Shown one piece after another: positions 35,701 to 47,107 of a stretch of 64,000 nucleotides of DNA. Both the position numbers and the translations under genes were made by a program. This DNA comes from Lepiota brunneoincarnata (Eukaryota; Basidiomycota; Agaricomycetes; Agaricales; Agaricaceae): assembly GCA_023014365.1 (NCBI GenBank), contig JAEBUN010000009.1:496001-560000 (forward strand), in the 5' to 3' direction. The notes under the pieces were generated by a model. That model was not told where the DNA came from, did no database searches, and worked only from the letters and a program-made list of their open reading frames with translations. Positions within the stretch are counted from its first letter, which is position 1, and every line of letters begins with the position of its first letter.

Positions 35701-35868
35701 GGTCGCGTTCTCCTTGGTTGACGACTGTTTCGCGTTCTTCTGGATCACAGTAGAAGTGCAAGACCCGCTCGGAGATCGGTCTTGAGGCAGATTGGCCTTC
35801 CGAGGGAAGAAGTCTGTTATTGGCTTGAATTTCGCCTCTGAGGTTTTCTGAGAGGGTTTCTGGGGCAT
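32782..35868 (-). CDS. Unidentified nuclear-type protein with PIP-box-like N-terminus
   Basis: I do not recognise the family. The N-terminus has KFKPITDFFPRK, which resembles a PCNA-interacting box (Q-x2-[ILM]-x2-FF, here without the Gln), near 35830. About 300 residues of Ser/Pro/Lys-rich, probably disordered sequence follow, with basic patches. Then comes YNSEDENDTFGDLGLKINKN near 34830 and, in the next exons, PLDALLKEKRTVRPRKSALS and an acidic stretch. The C-terminal half is mainly helical (SALQVLSHIWTNPISTACVT, GRSVIIDRLVHCIANVAK, DYIEMACWTSVLAVALND), suggesting an armadillo-like or similar alpha-solenoid. The last exon reads DTRAAHLDRSRTKA and ends with TAA at 32782. The neighbours are DNA repair genes. 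A genome-maintenance role is only a guess. Confidence 0.6.
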
Positions 35869-36127
35869 GCCCTAAACCTGGAGATGAAGGTAAGACGCGT
35901 CGAGAGAACTCATCCAATTAAAAGATTTCTGAGCCGGGTCCGGTTGAATCATATCGGATCACGTGACCACGTGATCCTGACGTACACACATTACTATATA
36001 CTTACCAGTGTACCACTGGAACCTCTAGGTCAAAGGAATTGGATGGCGTCGCGCTAACGGTCAATACGATCAGTATATAATACAAAATGGACACATTGTC
36101 TAGGCTGGGTAACTACTATCACACTAT
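35869..36127. other. Intergenic, upstream of the PIP-box-like gene
   Basis: 259 bp between the start of the PIP-box-like gene and the stop of amidohydrolase B. It contains a palindromic gatcacgtgaccacgtgatc block near 35957, with two CACGTG E-box cores, which could bind bHLH-type factors. Confidence 0.45.
35957..35976. promoter_or_regulatory. Palindromic double CACGTG (E-box) element
   Basis: The sequence gatcacgtgaccacgtgatc near 35957-35976 has two CACGTG cores four bases apart in centre-symmetric arrangement, about 90-110 bp upstream of the start codon at 35868 of the minus-strand gene. CACGTG is the core bound by bHLH factors such as Cbf1 or Pho4 in fungi. Its role here is inferred from position only. 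Confidence 0.5.
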
Positions 36128-39100
36128 TCAACTTTGCTGGATGACGTTGACAAGTTCCTGCTGCGGCGAAATAACAGCCACGACCCTGGCGCCAAAGTCA
36201 AGTAAATCGCCTCCATTTGTCGCCACCATATCCATCTTAGCAACATCCCGGTCCACACCAAGCAACTTCTCTATGTTGACGCTACCGATGGCAAAAGCCT
36301 CTTCCTTAGTAATCCGGCCACCAGATAGTATCGCAGCCTAGAGAGATTCATGTTATCAGCCTAGTATCTAGAGGGACAAATGGTATACAGACCCAAGCAA
36401 CTTCGAAAGGCAAGCTGCGTGCGGCCCAGATCTTCTCGCAACCAATACCCACAGTAACTCCATATTTCAGTAAAATGCTCAAGGACGTCTCCTTTGAGAA
36501 TGGAGGCCCTGGCAGTCTGTTAAAGAGCAGATAGATCAGTCGGATGTGATGTATACGCGGGAAATATCCCCTACATCCTCCTCCTTTCCCAGGTCGATAG
36601 GAGTGGTCTAGCAGGAATTAGAATGACTCCGACTCCCGCCTCCGCAAGCTCCTTTGCGAGGATATGAGCTTCAGTGGCACCAGTGATGGTCATTTTAAGA
36701 CTCCTTCTCGTCTTAATTTCTACTTCTGATTTGAGGATCAGTAGCGTTGCAATAATATCAGCATTATGAGCTTCGATAACCAAAGGAATAGTGCCCTGTT
36801 CTCAAACATAATGAGTCTCTTCATCTGCACATGAAGGAATGTGTGGCCCTGACTCGCTGAACTTTTTTAAAATAGGTTCCGATGGCGCCCGTTGGAGGCC
36901 CGAGAAGAAGTCCTCGAAGGGTCGCAATTTGAGAGCTGACACTGGGACGCGAAAAATGCCCAATGGAAAGGTGGAGACCAGTGATTTCTTGCACCAACGC
37001 ATTCTTCTCCAGCTTATTTGAGGCACCTAGGGAAAATGAAACACCTAAACCCCCAGCGAACGCTCGATGAGTCGGAGCGGTAACGGCAGATGTCACCTGA
37101 AAGATTTTCAGGTTCCGGAGCTGGAAAGAATAGAAGAGGTCTTACACCGAAGCGATATGCTAGCCTAAGCAACAATGGCGGTCAGATCGGTGATCCTTGT
37201 CCCAATCAAAGTACGACACGCACAGAGCATCACGAGTTCCATACTGTAGCCCATCGGCGGCATGCACAAGAACGAAATCGCCACCCAGAACCTTCGGCAC
37301 AGGCTTTACCAGGGGGTCGGGTACATCACCATCGTTCGTTGATGGCTCTTGGTTGATGACCTCCAGGCCAAGGGGTGACCCATATGAGACAAAGCCGGGG
37401 GAGATGGAGCCGCCATCAAGATCAATAGTAGTGACTTCTGAACCCATCAATGTAATTTCCATGGAGCACGCCTCCCACAAACCAGAGCAAGTAATCGAAC
37501 CGTTCCGTACCACCACTACGCCTAGTTCCGCACCACTCCGAGCATTATGCGTTTGCTGGACGCCACCGTCCTGGGCCCGATACACGCTCTTTACATTGAC
37601 AAAGACAGCGGTTCCAGGGACCTTCTTCTTGGGCTCCAACGGAGGGAGTCCATCATGCTTGATTGTTTCTTTGACCTCCTTATCAAAGTTCGGTACCTTA
37701 GGTAACCTCTGGTAATTAGCAGGCTTCTCGACCTTAGCTGGAGCGCGAAATTGTGGTATGCCGTCCACGAACACTTGGGTAGGTGTCGCCCCCAAGGCGA
37801 GGGGATGGCTATCCCAAACAACAACGTCTATGGTCGGGCTAGTTAGTTAAATTTCTAACCTCCCCCGCGGCCGCCTTACCCGCATCCCACCCTAGGCACC
37901 GGATTTTCAGTCCGAAATCGATAGGAGACAATCTCACCAATACCTTCTCGTATGTAACCTAACCTATGACTCATCCCGAGGACCTGCGCCGAGCTGCTCG
38001 TGACTGAAGCAAGTGCCAGATTATGAGGGAGACCATAGAAAAATGCTTGTTGTGCTTCGTAAATGAGATATCGGGAATCGATAGCAGCTGGGTGGTCACT
38101 CTAAACGAACAATATCAGACCTCTCAGATGTGTGGTAAATCACCCAGATCAAACCTTCATGAGAACAGTAAGTCCGTTCTGAGAAAGAATTCTAGGTGCA
38201 AATTCCGAGGCACGGTAAGCCTCTCGTTTGTATCTGGGGCTCAATGAGCAACAATTTAGAGCCGGGTAGTTACAGACTCACCGACTGAATGTGGCAAATA
38301 AGGCGAGTGCGGGAGGCTTCCCTGCATTTTATTAGCGCAAAGACTGGCCTGCAAAAACATTATTCACCATAAGCGCGCTTGATCAAATCCGGGACAAGGT
38401 ATGCTTCACTGGCATGGTGAAACGCGGCCACAGAGAATTTAAACTCGTTAGTCAGCTTCAAATGGGCTTAAGTATGACCGCGAAGAGTGAGATGAACGCG
38501 GACCACTCACACGAACAAAGTCGTCAATGTCAACAGCCTCATAACAATGTGTGTTGACCTGGTGTAGAATAAGCGTCCGCGGTACACTTGTACGGTCTAT
38601 CATGGGTAATCACCTTTACACGACCTCTCAGGACGTCGACAAGGGCCTCCCATTGCAACTCCTCGGGAAAATGAGGATCGTTACGTTCCCATTTTCCACT
38701 CAACATGTTCTCGCAAAATTTGTCTTGCTTTCGCTTGATTTTGTGGGCCTTGGCGTACCTATATGGATGGTCTGTGGAGTTTTGCTGCATTTAAGAAAAT
38801 CTGTGGTTCACTGACGCTTCACGAAAAGCCCAGCTAGTGTCCATGCGTGTACCATGATATTCTCTACCTATACAACAGGTCCAACTGTCAGTTCTATCAT
38901 GACAACATCAATCTACTCACTTGGGTTCTCGCCTATAATCGTTCAAGCTGGTTCGTTAAGCCTATCAGACGAGAAAGCCAGACATACCACATGCATGCCT
39001 TTCGGAATTAGATGGACATGTCTGAAGTACAGTGGAACTCACTTGATATGCCGCCACCGAAGAGGTAAATTGGGATCGGGGAAGGTCTCGTTGATATGAT

Positions 39101-39836
39101 ACGGGGGTTCCACTAGCATAGATGAGGGTGACTTCTCCAGGGTTTCACGTAACTTGATAACGAATGCCTGACCACCTGAGCGACTAGTTCAAGAGGCATA
39201 TAGTAGGGTTACCGTGTACGCACCTATAGCATTGGCGGACCCAGGGAGCACAAGGGAAGTCGTCACACCGCCCGCTAACGATAGGGGGTACGATTCATCG
39301 TGGGTATTAAGTGCATCCAAACTCCTAAGCCAAGGTTGGATTATCCCGAGTGGTGAGTTGTCATCTTCTGCTCCTCTCAGATACGGTAGAGGTTTGTCCC
39401 CAATGTGCGAGTGGGCGTCAACCAGACCAGGTGTAACCCACGCCCCCCCGGCATCAAAGACTAGTAGATCATTTCCAACTGAGGTCAACGAAAGAGTCCC
39501 CAGCTTCCCAACGCTCTTGATCATTCCTTTGTCCATAAGAATATCTCCATGGATGACTTCTGTCCCGTTATCCCCCCCCGTCCATATCCTTCCCCCTTTG
39601 ATGAGAATAGGCCGAGTTCCGGGCTCATAGCGGTCCGAGCGGGAGCGCCCCCAAAAATCTGGCGAAGGCCCAGGCTCTTGCTGCAACGAAAGGCACCTCG
39701 CTATCGCAGCTTGAATATGCGGGGGCACCTGCGTGATGTTCTTGCGAAAAAATGGGAAATGCCAAAGCCGGAGGTGGAATATTGAGTAGGTACTGGCCAA
39801 AAGTGCCAAGCAACAGAGCAATCGCTTGGAGAACAT
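36128..39836 (-). CDS. Membrane-anchored amidohydrolase B, paralog of A
   Basis: Same architecture as the gene at 27452-31196. The N-terminal anchor is FSKRLLCCLALLASTYSIFH. Then come IKGGRIWTGG, GDILMDKGMIKSVG, and the metal motif GLVDAHSHIGD at about 39400-39422, here without the intron that interrupts this place in paralog A. It continues with LNTHDESYPLSLAGGVTTSL, GELQWEALVDVLRGRVKV-like and AFHHASEAYLVP blocks. The second half (LDGGSISPGFVSYGSPLGLE at about 37360-37430, FGVTSAVTAP, VIEAHNADIIATLLILKSEV) repeats the fold but lacks HxH. It ends with SPQQELVNVIQQS and TGA at 36128. The start at 39836 is the methionine at the membrane anchor; the frame stays open upstream to 40028. Confidence 0.82.
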
Positions 39837-40052
39837 GAAGGTTAAAGATGAAGAATATGTGCCAAGCTGCGCGTTGTGTGCTCTCGGAAGATGGGAGATG
39901 AAAGCCACACGATCACAACGTTGTAGGGGCTCGAGGACCGCGTCGCGTTTTTGCCATACCGGACCGGTTTCAAGCTGTTGATGCATATTTGATGTCCAGG
40001 CTTCCGACCTTTGGATACAACTGCTCATTGATCAAGGCAATCCATAAGGCCC
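39837..40052. promoter_or_regulatory. Divergent promoter region amidohydrolase B/SSL1
   Basis: 216 bp between the two divergent start codons. This is the second case in the window of an amidohydrolase of this family sharing an upstream region with an excision-repair gene. Confidence 0.5.
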
Positions 40053-41741
40053 CGATGCCTCCGAGACGGGATGGAAACACAGTTGTCAGTGCACCAGATT
40101 CGGACTCTGACATTTCCCTGCCCGATGACGACTACAACACTCGCAATAAGGGCAAAGGAAAGGGCAAGGGCAAAACGGACAAAAAAAAAACGGACAAAGG
40201 GAAGGCAAAGGCAAAAGATACGGTAAGACCTCAGTAACCTCACCTCAACAGCACCAACCAACCTAAGTCTGTGCAGCAAGCATATACTTGGGAAGCCTCG
40301 TATGCGCGCTCTTGGGATACAGTACAAGAGGATGAGGCTGGTAGCCTGCAAACGTCCGTTGAAGAACTAATGGCAAGGGGCCGCCGTAAAAGGTCCCTGA
40401 TCTATACAGTCCCATTCACACTGTATTGACCCTAGTTTGCCCCTCAGACTCCTTGCTCCAGCGGCGGCCATTCGCCGAACTATTATCCGTCATGTCATCC
40501 TACTGCTCGACCTGTCCTCCGCTATGATGGACCGAGATATGAGACCAACGCGCTTCGACCTGACGTTACAATACGCTCGCGAGTTTATCCTTGAATGGTT
40601 TGACCAGAACCCTCTCGGGCAAATTGGAATTGTAGGAATGAGGGCTGGTTTGGGGGAGCGTGTTGGGGACCTTTCAGGTAAGCAGCGATGCTTCGCTCGC
40701 ACATGGAATTCCGGCCACCTGGATAGTATCACAGGCAATCCGCAAGAAGTCCTTGGTTATATCAAAGAACGACACAAGCTTGAACCGACTGGGGAACCCA
40801 GTTTACAAAACGCCATTGAGATGGCGAGAACAAGTATGAGGTCTGTGAAACGTGCCCAGCACTCCAAGCGGACAACATCCTGACACCCTGTAGCCACTTG
40901 CCGACACACTCCTCACGCGAGATAATCATTGTTTTCGGATCTCTGACTACTTGCGACCCTGGAAATATTCATGAAACTCTTGAAACCTGTATCAAGAGTA
41001 AGATCCGCATATCGGTGGTTGCGCTTGCAGCAGAGATGAAGATTTGTCGTGAATTATGCGACAAGACAAGTGGTATGAGTTTTGAACTACCGCGTAACTC
41101 CCAACACTGATTTATTCCCTTGTTCCCAAGGGCAGGTCAGTTCGGTGTAGCAATGAATGAAGGGCATTTCAAGGATCTCCTCTTTGAACTAGTACCACCT
41201 CCTGCTCAAAGGGCTCTGGCGCGCGCAGCAGGAGCGGGATCGACAAATCCTTCAGCCGACTTGATGATGATGGGCTTCCCTACACGTCTACCTGACGCCT
41301 CTGTGCCCACTCTCTGCGTTTGTCACGCTGAACTGAAAAGTCAAGGTTTTCTATGCCCTCGATGCCTCGCGAAAGTTTGCGATGTGCCAACCGACTGCGA
41401 CGTGTGCGGACTCATGATTGTCAGTTCACCCCACTTGGCAAGAAGTTACCACCATCTCTTCCCTGTGAAGCCTTATGATGCAGTGTGAGTAAAACTATGC
41501 TATATGCCTGTGCCACTAACGATCTGGGATATACAGATCCCACCTGGAAAATATACCGCACCCCTCGGACGCATGCCATGGCTGTGCGAAGCCTTTCCGG
41601 ACAACTGTATCGACAACCGCGGGTGAAGGCATGAGCGCAGTAGGTCGATACAGGTGCCCGGAATGCCAATATGACTTTTGTTCAGACTGCGATGTGTTCG
41701 TACATGAAGTCATTCACTGCTGCCCAGGATGTGGAAAGTAG
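40053..41741 (+). CDS. SSL1: TFIIH core subunit SSL1/p44
   Basis: Subunit of TFIIH, required for RNA polymerase II transcription and nucleotide excision repair; regulates the XPD/Rad3 helicase. The N-terminus is Lys/Gly-rich (repeated GKGK and KAKAK, an NLS-like low-complexity stretch at 40150-40220). Then [20 protein letters not shown], the von Willebrand A-like domain ([65 protein letters not shown]) and the Cys-rich C-terminus: [34 protein letters not shown], and the C4 RING-like [20 protein letters not shown] followed by HCCPGCGK and the stop. Zinc ligands look complete. Junctions (for example TSM|SHLPTH near 40840-40890) are in frame. Confidence 0.95.
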
Positions 41742-42818
41742 GGCTCTGTCTGACGTACCCCCGTTCAATGCATCTCTGCGTTCATAGATACGTCACACGG
41801 CCAGTTTTCGTAGGACCCTCAGTGCCAAGATGCCTCCCAGACTACCTCGAGTCGATTTGCAACTGCTAGGCTTGCGGTTACTATTCTGTGCATTAGAATC
41901 AGTGTACCGCATTACTACTGCGCTTCTGGCTCGAGGATTCAGCGTATGATATTTTTGGGTATTGTCAAAGATTTCAGCACCCAGCGCTTCAATGTTGAAT
42001 CTCAAGTGATCATGGGCATGTCCACCGGCTGGGCGTGGTGGACTGATGCCCTGACATCACTGCTGTCAGCTTGGCTCCCCGTGCTGTTGTTATTTGCACA
42101 TGACAATCCCTATAAAAACTAGGCAAGATGCCATACATGGGCACGTCCTACACCCTCATCGGTGGCCCCACCATGGTACCCTTACCAGTATCTGCAGTCT
42201 CTAGCTCAAGTAGCAGGAAATATGATGCTTGGTCCCTGATATTAGGCCTACTGGTTCGGCCGAGAATAGGGGAAACCCTCGGACGGTCAACCGAACTTCT
42301 TGATACCACCAACGGGACAACTGATACTGTGGTAGATGGAGCTCCCAATTACAAAGCGTTATCAAAACCTATTTCTGGGTTGTTCTGATAGCTTTATTTT
42401 CTATCTGTTGTGAGCGAACATATCACATACTGCTTTGCTTAAGCTAACGGAACACTAGATTTACTACTCTGCGCTATCGGACTAATGTTGGAAATTCGGA
42501 GGCGTGGAAATTCGGAGGCGTGATCATCTGAAGTTATCCCTGAGTCATGGGGATGTTACCGATCTGGTGCGGTCGGTTCAGAGACAATGGCGGAACCAGG
42601 ATGGTCGGGACGAGTTTTATCAGGAGTGGTATAGTTGGGCGGAGTGCTCAGACAATCACGTAATCATAGAAATCAAATGTGCGCCGTGACAAGGCGGCGA
42701 CGCCATCACTGCTCCATCAGTACATATTCTACTCGCCAACCAAGGCCTCTTGTGCTACCCAACTCATACTTCCCTACTGCATTTTATTATATCTACCCTG
42801 CTTTGACTAATCCTCCGC
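41742..42818. other. Intergenic region with one doubtful small ORF
   Basis: About 1.1 kb without a firm gene. The plus-strand frame 42128-42388 (MPYMGTSYTLIGGPTMVPLP...) encodes 86 residues. It may be a real small gene, because SYTLIG resembles the start of small mitochondrial ATP synthase subunits, but no conserved core could be found after it. A short direct repeat of ggaggcgtgg/ggaggcgtga (both preceded by gaaattc) occurs near 42490-42520. Confidence 0.3.
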
Positions 42819-44723
42819 ATGGATACCTCAACTACAACCCACGGACCCATTCCAGACGAAGCCCCAGTCGCTACTCGCACTGCTAGTCCAGTAGTTGCAT
42901 TCATCATCGGACTTGCTATCATTCTGCTAGCGTCCATATTGAATGCTGCAGGACTCAATCTGACGAAACTTGACCATGTCTGTAGTACTCTCTCTGTATC
43001 TTGTCCCCTCTTGACTGGTTTCGCAGGTGCGGACAAGCACCATTCCAAAGGCGGCGCGCCGCAAGGACTGGCTACGGCCGCTATGGCTACTAGGGATGCT
43101 GTTATACATGTGCGTTACGCGTATCACTTCGCGCGAGTGTTCGGCTCACATCATGGAACAGACTTTCGCAGTTGATTGGAAGTACGCTCGCGCTGGAGTA
43201 CATGCGCGCAGGTCAGTAGCTGTCGCAATGCAACTCATTCCTGTGCTAATATGATGAACCATAGAATACGTTGCACCTCTGGGCTCCAGTTCGCTGATCT
43301 TCAACTTCCTTTTTGCCCGTTTCCTGGTCGGCACACCCGTCGCCAGCAATGACATATACGTAAGTGGACATTCCGCTTCTCAAGTGACCTCCCATAATTC
43401 TATATTCACTCAGGGTACTATTGTTGTTATATTCGGTGTAATTGGTATTGTCGCTTTCGGGTCTATCAACAGTGGTCTCGCTTCGGAGACCGACGTTGCC
43501 CGTTTGACATACTTATGGCGAAGAGGCGGCTGGCTTGGTTACTTCTTTGTCATGTCCTTCGCCCTCATACTCCTCCTCATTTCTACGAGCTGTCTCGATG
43601 CCATCCTCACAACCCGATCGGACATCCAAGCACTGCCTTTCTCCGGTGTCAATTCCTCTGGTCAAAGGAGCTCACCGAACAAAGGCTATCTAACCAGGTT
43701 GGGCAAGGTTGGGCACGTTGGACTCTGGTTGCGAGAGACATGGGATAACGTGATCGGACGAGTCACGGACCTATTGGAAATGTGGAGTGCGCCAAAAGAT
43801 GATAAACAAGTCGCATGGACTCTGGGTATTGGCTGGGCGTGCTGTGGGGGAGGACTTGCAGGAGGATGTTTGGTGTTTGCAAAGGCCACGTTCGTGCTTC
43901 CCACATCATTGATGTCTTCCTCTGACTTCTTCTCATACAGGGTGAAATTGCTTTCCGGATCGCTTTCACACCAGAATCCCGGGAACCAGTTTGGACATGC
44001 AGCACCAATATTCACGATCACACTTCTCGCGATTACCGCGGTCTTGCAAATCCTGTGCTTGAACCGAGGACTCAAAGTATACGATTCAACACTGGTCGTA
44101 CCCGTGTTTTATGGTGTGTACACTGCAACAGGGTACGTCTTTCGAAACCTGCTCCTTTGGTGTTTAACCCATTCCTTTTATCTGGCTGGTATTCTAGGTT
44201 TTTGAACTCTCTGGTCAGTACACTATGCGTATCCAAGTGGAACTATTATTTAATATTCTTCACACAGATCTTTAACAATGGAGTCGATGCATATCAGACA
44301 TGGACACTCTTCTTAATCTTTGTCTCCATTCTCGTCCTCATTTCGGGAGTAGTCCTACTCACCCATAAGAAACCCGAACCAGCCACCAGCAAACTTAGAT
44401 CAGCGCCACTACCAAAGCGTCGAACTGGTACCAATTCGAGCAAAAGTAAACTAGACCCCATAGAAGGAGATGAGGATGAAAGAGAAGGCGAAGACCAAGT
44501 TCTCTGGGCAGTTGGTGAAGTGAGTGACGACGAAGGAGAGGATGAGGATGTGGACCACCACCAGCATCCGATGTATCAGCAAACGGAATCGCGGCAGGAG
44601 GGTGAGGCTGTGGAAAGAAGAACAGGCGGAGAAGAGGAAGGGTTGATGCGCTTAGAACGCGGGTCAATGGACCCATTCAAAGACGGCGAGGATATGGAGA
44701 TGCATAAGTTGGGACGGCGGTAA
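42819..44723 (+). CDS. NIPA-like magnesium transporter (DUF803)
   Basis: Multi-pass membrane protein of the NIPA/drug-metabolite-transporter superfamily, expected to carry Mg2+ at the plasma or endosomal membrane. Nine hydrophobic segments can be traced: VVAFIIGLAIILLASILNAA; LWLLGMLLYILSQLIGST; VAPLGSSSLIFNFLFARFLV; GTIVVIFGVIGIVAFGSINS; GYFFVMSFALILLLIST; a Gly/Cys-rich segment WTLGIGWACCGGGLAGGCLV; IFTITLLAITAVLQILCLNR; VVPVFYGVYTATG; and WTLFLIFVSILVLISGVVLL. The family-typical RTSTIPKAARRKDWLRPLW and TVKLLSGS are formed by splicing. The C-terminal tail of about 120 residues is acidic, with long Glu/Asp stretches. All checked joins keep the frame. Upstream of 42819 nothing obvious continues the frame. 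Confidence 0.9.
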
Positions 44724-45369
44724 ATGATACCACCAACCCGGAAATTCAACAGTCCAACCAATGTCATCACGACCGCAGATGTCCTCCACGATGGTTTCCG
44801 TTTACTTCCACGACTCTTAATATCTTACTTTCGATCAGCTGCGCATCTAGTTTAATATGCAACACCAGTGCAACACCCTCCATTCGTGCATTAGTTTCTT
44901 TTCGCATCATTCTTGCAATAATTGACTAATAATCTCGAATATTACACAATTGCTGTACCTCAGGGCTATCACAATCCTTCGTCCTGCAGGAAGGCATGAG
45001 AACGGTAGACCAAACATGAGCCAATTCCCTTCAAATAACATTGGACCTCGCCGATGGACGCAACAAATGGTCACTCAAGCGATAATGTACTGCCATTGCC
45101 TCGGCCACAGCTCAGACGTTCGGGTTTCTGCAGGGGACGATCACTATTTAATCCCATCCGTTGGCAGTGGCTCTCTTAATCTTCCTGTATTAATCCAAAA
45201 GGAGAGGAATAATAAACACAGGGATCTAACGAGGCCGCCGTCGCACATAATATAACAGCCCCAGCAAGGGAATTGGATGCACCAGTCCCTGCTATCACAT
45301 GATTAAAATGGATCATCATGACGGCAGCAATTATCCCTCCACTACAAGCTAACTCTAACCATTACTCTC
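44724..45369. other. Intergenic region, no gene recognised
   Basis: 646 bp upstream of the TCP11 gene. A 100-residue open frame at 44950-45255 lacks recognisable features. Confidence 0.35.
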
Positions 45370-47107
45370 ATGGATCACGACTCAGCGCAATGTCAGCATC
45401 CCATTCTCATGCGATCTGGTCCAAACAACGTCCTCCCCTTGGAAATTGCCCAGGATATGAATCAAGCATATTTTCTACACCTCCTTGCTACGGATCCTAG
45501 TAAAGTCGTCCCTCCGGGTAAATCGCTGACCTCAATGATAACTCGGGAGCGATTTGGGGACAAAGAACAAGGGAAAGAGGATAGCAAATCGCATATCCAG
45601 CAGCGTATTGCTGGGGCCATGCATGCTGCTTTCTGGGACACAGTACGAGAGTTGTCCTTTTAACCCTTGATGACTAATAGATACAGGTTGTACACACAGA
45701 CAGCCCAAAAGCTTTCCTCGCCAGACCCTTCTGAGCAGAATATCCATATCAAAAGACTTTCCGACGATATACGGGAAGCCATAACCTCTCTCCTGCCGCC
45801 CGGACATCAGCTACTTCATATTCTGACTTTGCCTCCTGCGCCTTCTATTGCTCCACTGTATAGTTTTCTCGGTACCATGAAAGACGTCTTGACTGCCGTT
45901 CGCCGGCGGTGTGCTCCCGCTCGGGATAGTGAAATTGACGCAGAGCTGCAGAGGCTTGAGAACCCCCCGCCGAAAGCAGTACCAGCGCCGAACGCACATG
46001 ATCTCTCCGAGAAATCACAGGATCACAGAAAAGATGTGTCTGCCCTTGCGGAATTCGCGACGCAATCTCTCAGGGCGATCATGACTATTTCTGATAACAT
46101 GAAGGCAGACCTCCAAAATATCCTCGGGGGATCTATGACGGAAGAGCAACTGCAGGCTCTGGTCAAACGTGAGGCGAAGCTGCGGGAAAGAGGTCTGGTG
46201 ATCAAGTTGTGGTCCCTCCTTGACAAAATTCCGGGAAGCGGGGAGAAGACATAATCCGGGAGCACTGGCGCAATTGGGGTAAAGAAATGGAGGAAATGGA
46301 AGTTCCACCGGAGTGTAAATGGAAGTCGAGGGTAATCAAAGCCTTGTTTGCTCCCGTGGCTATCTCTTGCAATCCTCATCACGTAATAAGCCAACCGAAC
46401 GGGAACGAGCTCCCCCCCCAATTTTTCTTCTCAGCCTCCTCGTTGCATCGATTGCAAGACTTTATTCAAGCGATTACCATCGCGGCAGCCTTGCGCTCGC
46501 TCACCCGATTACCCCCGCCGTCCCTGCTTCTAGAAACCCCTTCCGCTGGAACGTCGGTTCGCAATTTCATGCAACGAGTATGGAGTTTGTTACACACAGA
46601 GCTTGAAAAACCCTCAAGCGCGGAACAGCGAAACGATGAACCCTTGAACATTATGAATCTAGAGGATGAAGTCGTCCGTGCCCGTCAGCTAGTCGTCGAC
46701 ACACTCGATCGAGGCGAGGAACAGCTTTTGCGTGAAGCCGTCAGGCGAACGTTACAACCTCGCGATCCTGTTTTCATGTTGCTCCAGAGCAGGTTAATGG
46801 TTGTGTTGTCGAAGGAGATCTTTTCACGGAGCATCGCGGATGGGCATCCAAATCAAGCAGTGCAGATACCAGAAAAACTAAAGGCGGGACGTAGTCACCG
46901 GGATGAGCGGGCAGGGAAGCGTTTAAAATTGGTCATCGATGACGAAGAAGTTGGGACACAAGAAAACCCTTCACCGAGTGCCGCGGGCCCGGTTCGACCT
47001 GTCAAAGGATTTGAGGATCCCGTGTTGGTGAAGGCTGTCAATGATGCTCTTGTGAGGCTCCTGGGGGTTATGGGTTGGGTAGAGTATGTTTGGGGTGACC
47101 TTGTTTG
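45370..47107 (+). CDS. TCP11/SOK1 family protein
   Basis: T-complex 11 family; the yeast member Sok1 is linked to cAMP/PKA signalling. The N-terminus (MDHDSAQCQHPILMRSG) leads to AFWDT, an intron from 45652 ending in cacacag, then DIREAITSLLPPG, LGTMKDVLTAVRRRCAPARD (the CAPxRD hallmark), DHRKDVSALAEFATQSLRAI and MTEEQLQALVKREAK. The frame breaks at the AAAA run 46224-46227: upstream LWSLLDK, then in the next frame GKRGEDIIREHWRNWGKEME. Further blocks: FIQAITIAAALRSLTRLPPP and RGEEQLLREAVRRTLQPRDP VFMLLQSRL. It ends in GWVEYVWGDLV and TGA at 47107. A near-C-terminal RAGKRLKL stretch looks like an NLS. Confidence 0.82.

Noticed and set aside
37197..37715. 172-residue plus-strand open frame
   Set aside because: Antisense shadow of the amidohydrolase B coding exon.
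44950..45255. 100-residue plus-strand open frame between NIPA and TCP11 genes
   Set aside because: No conserved motif and no plausible splice partners.
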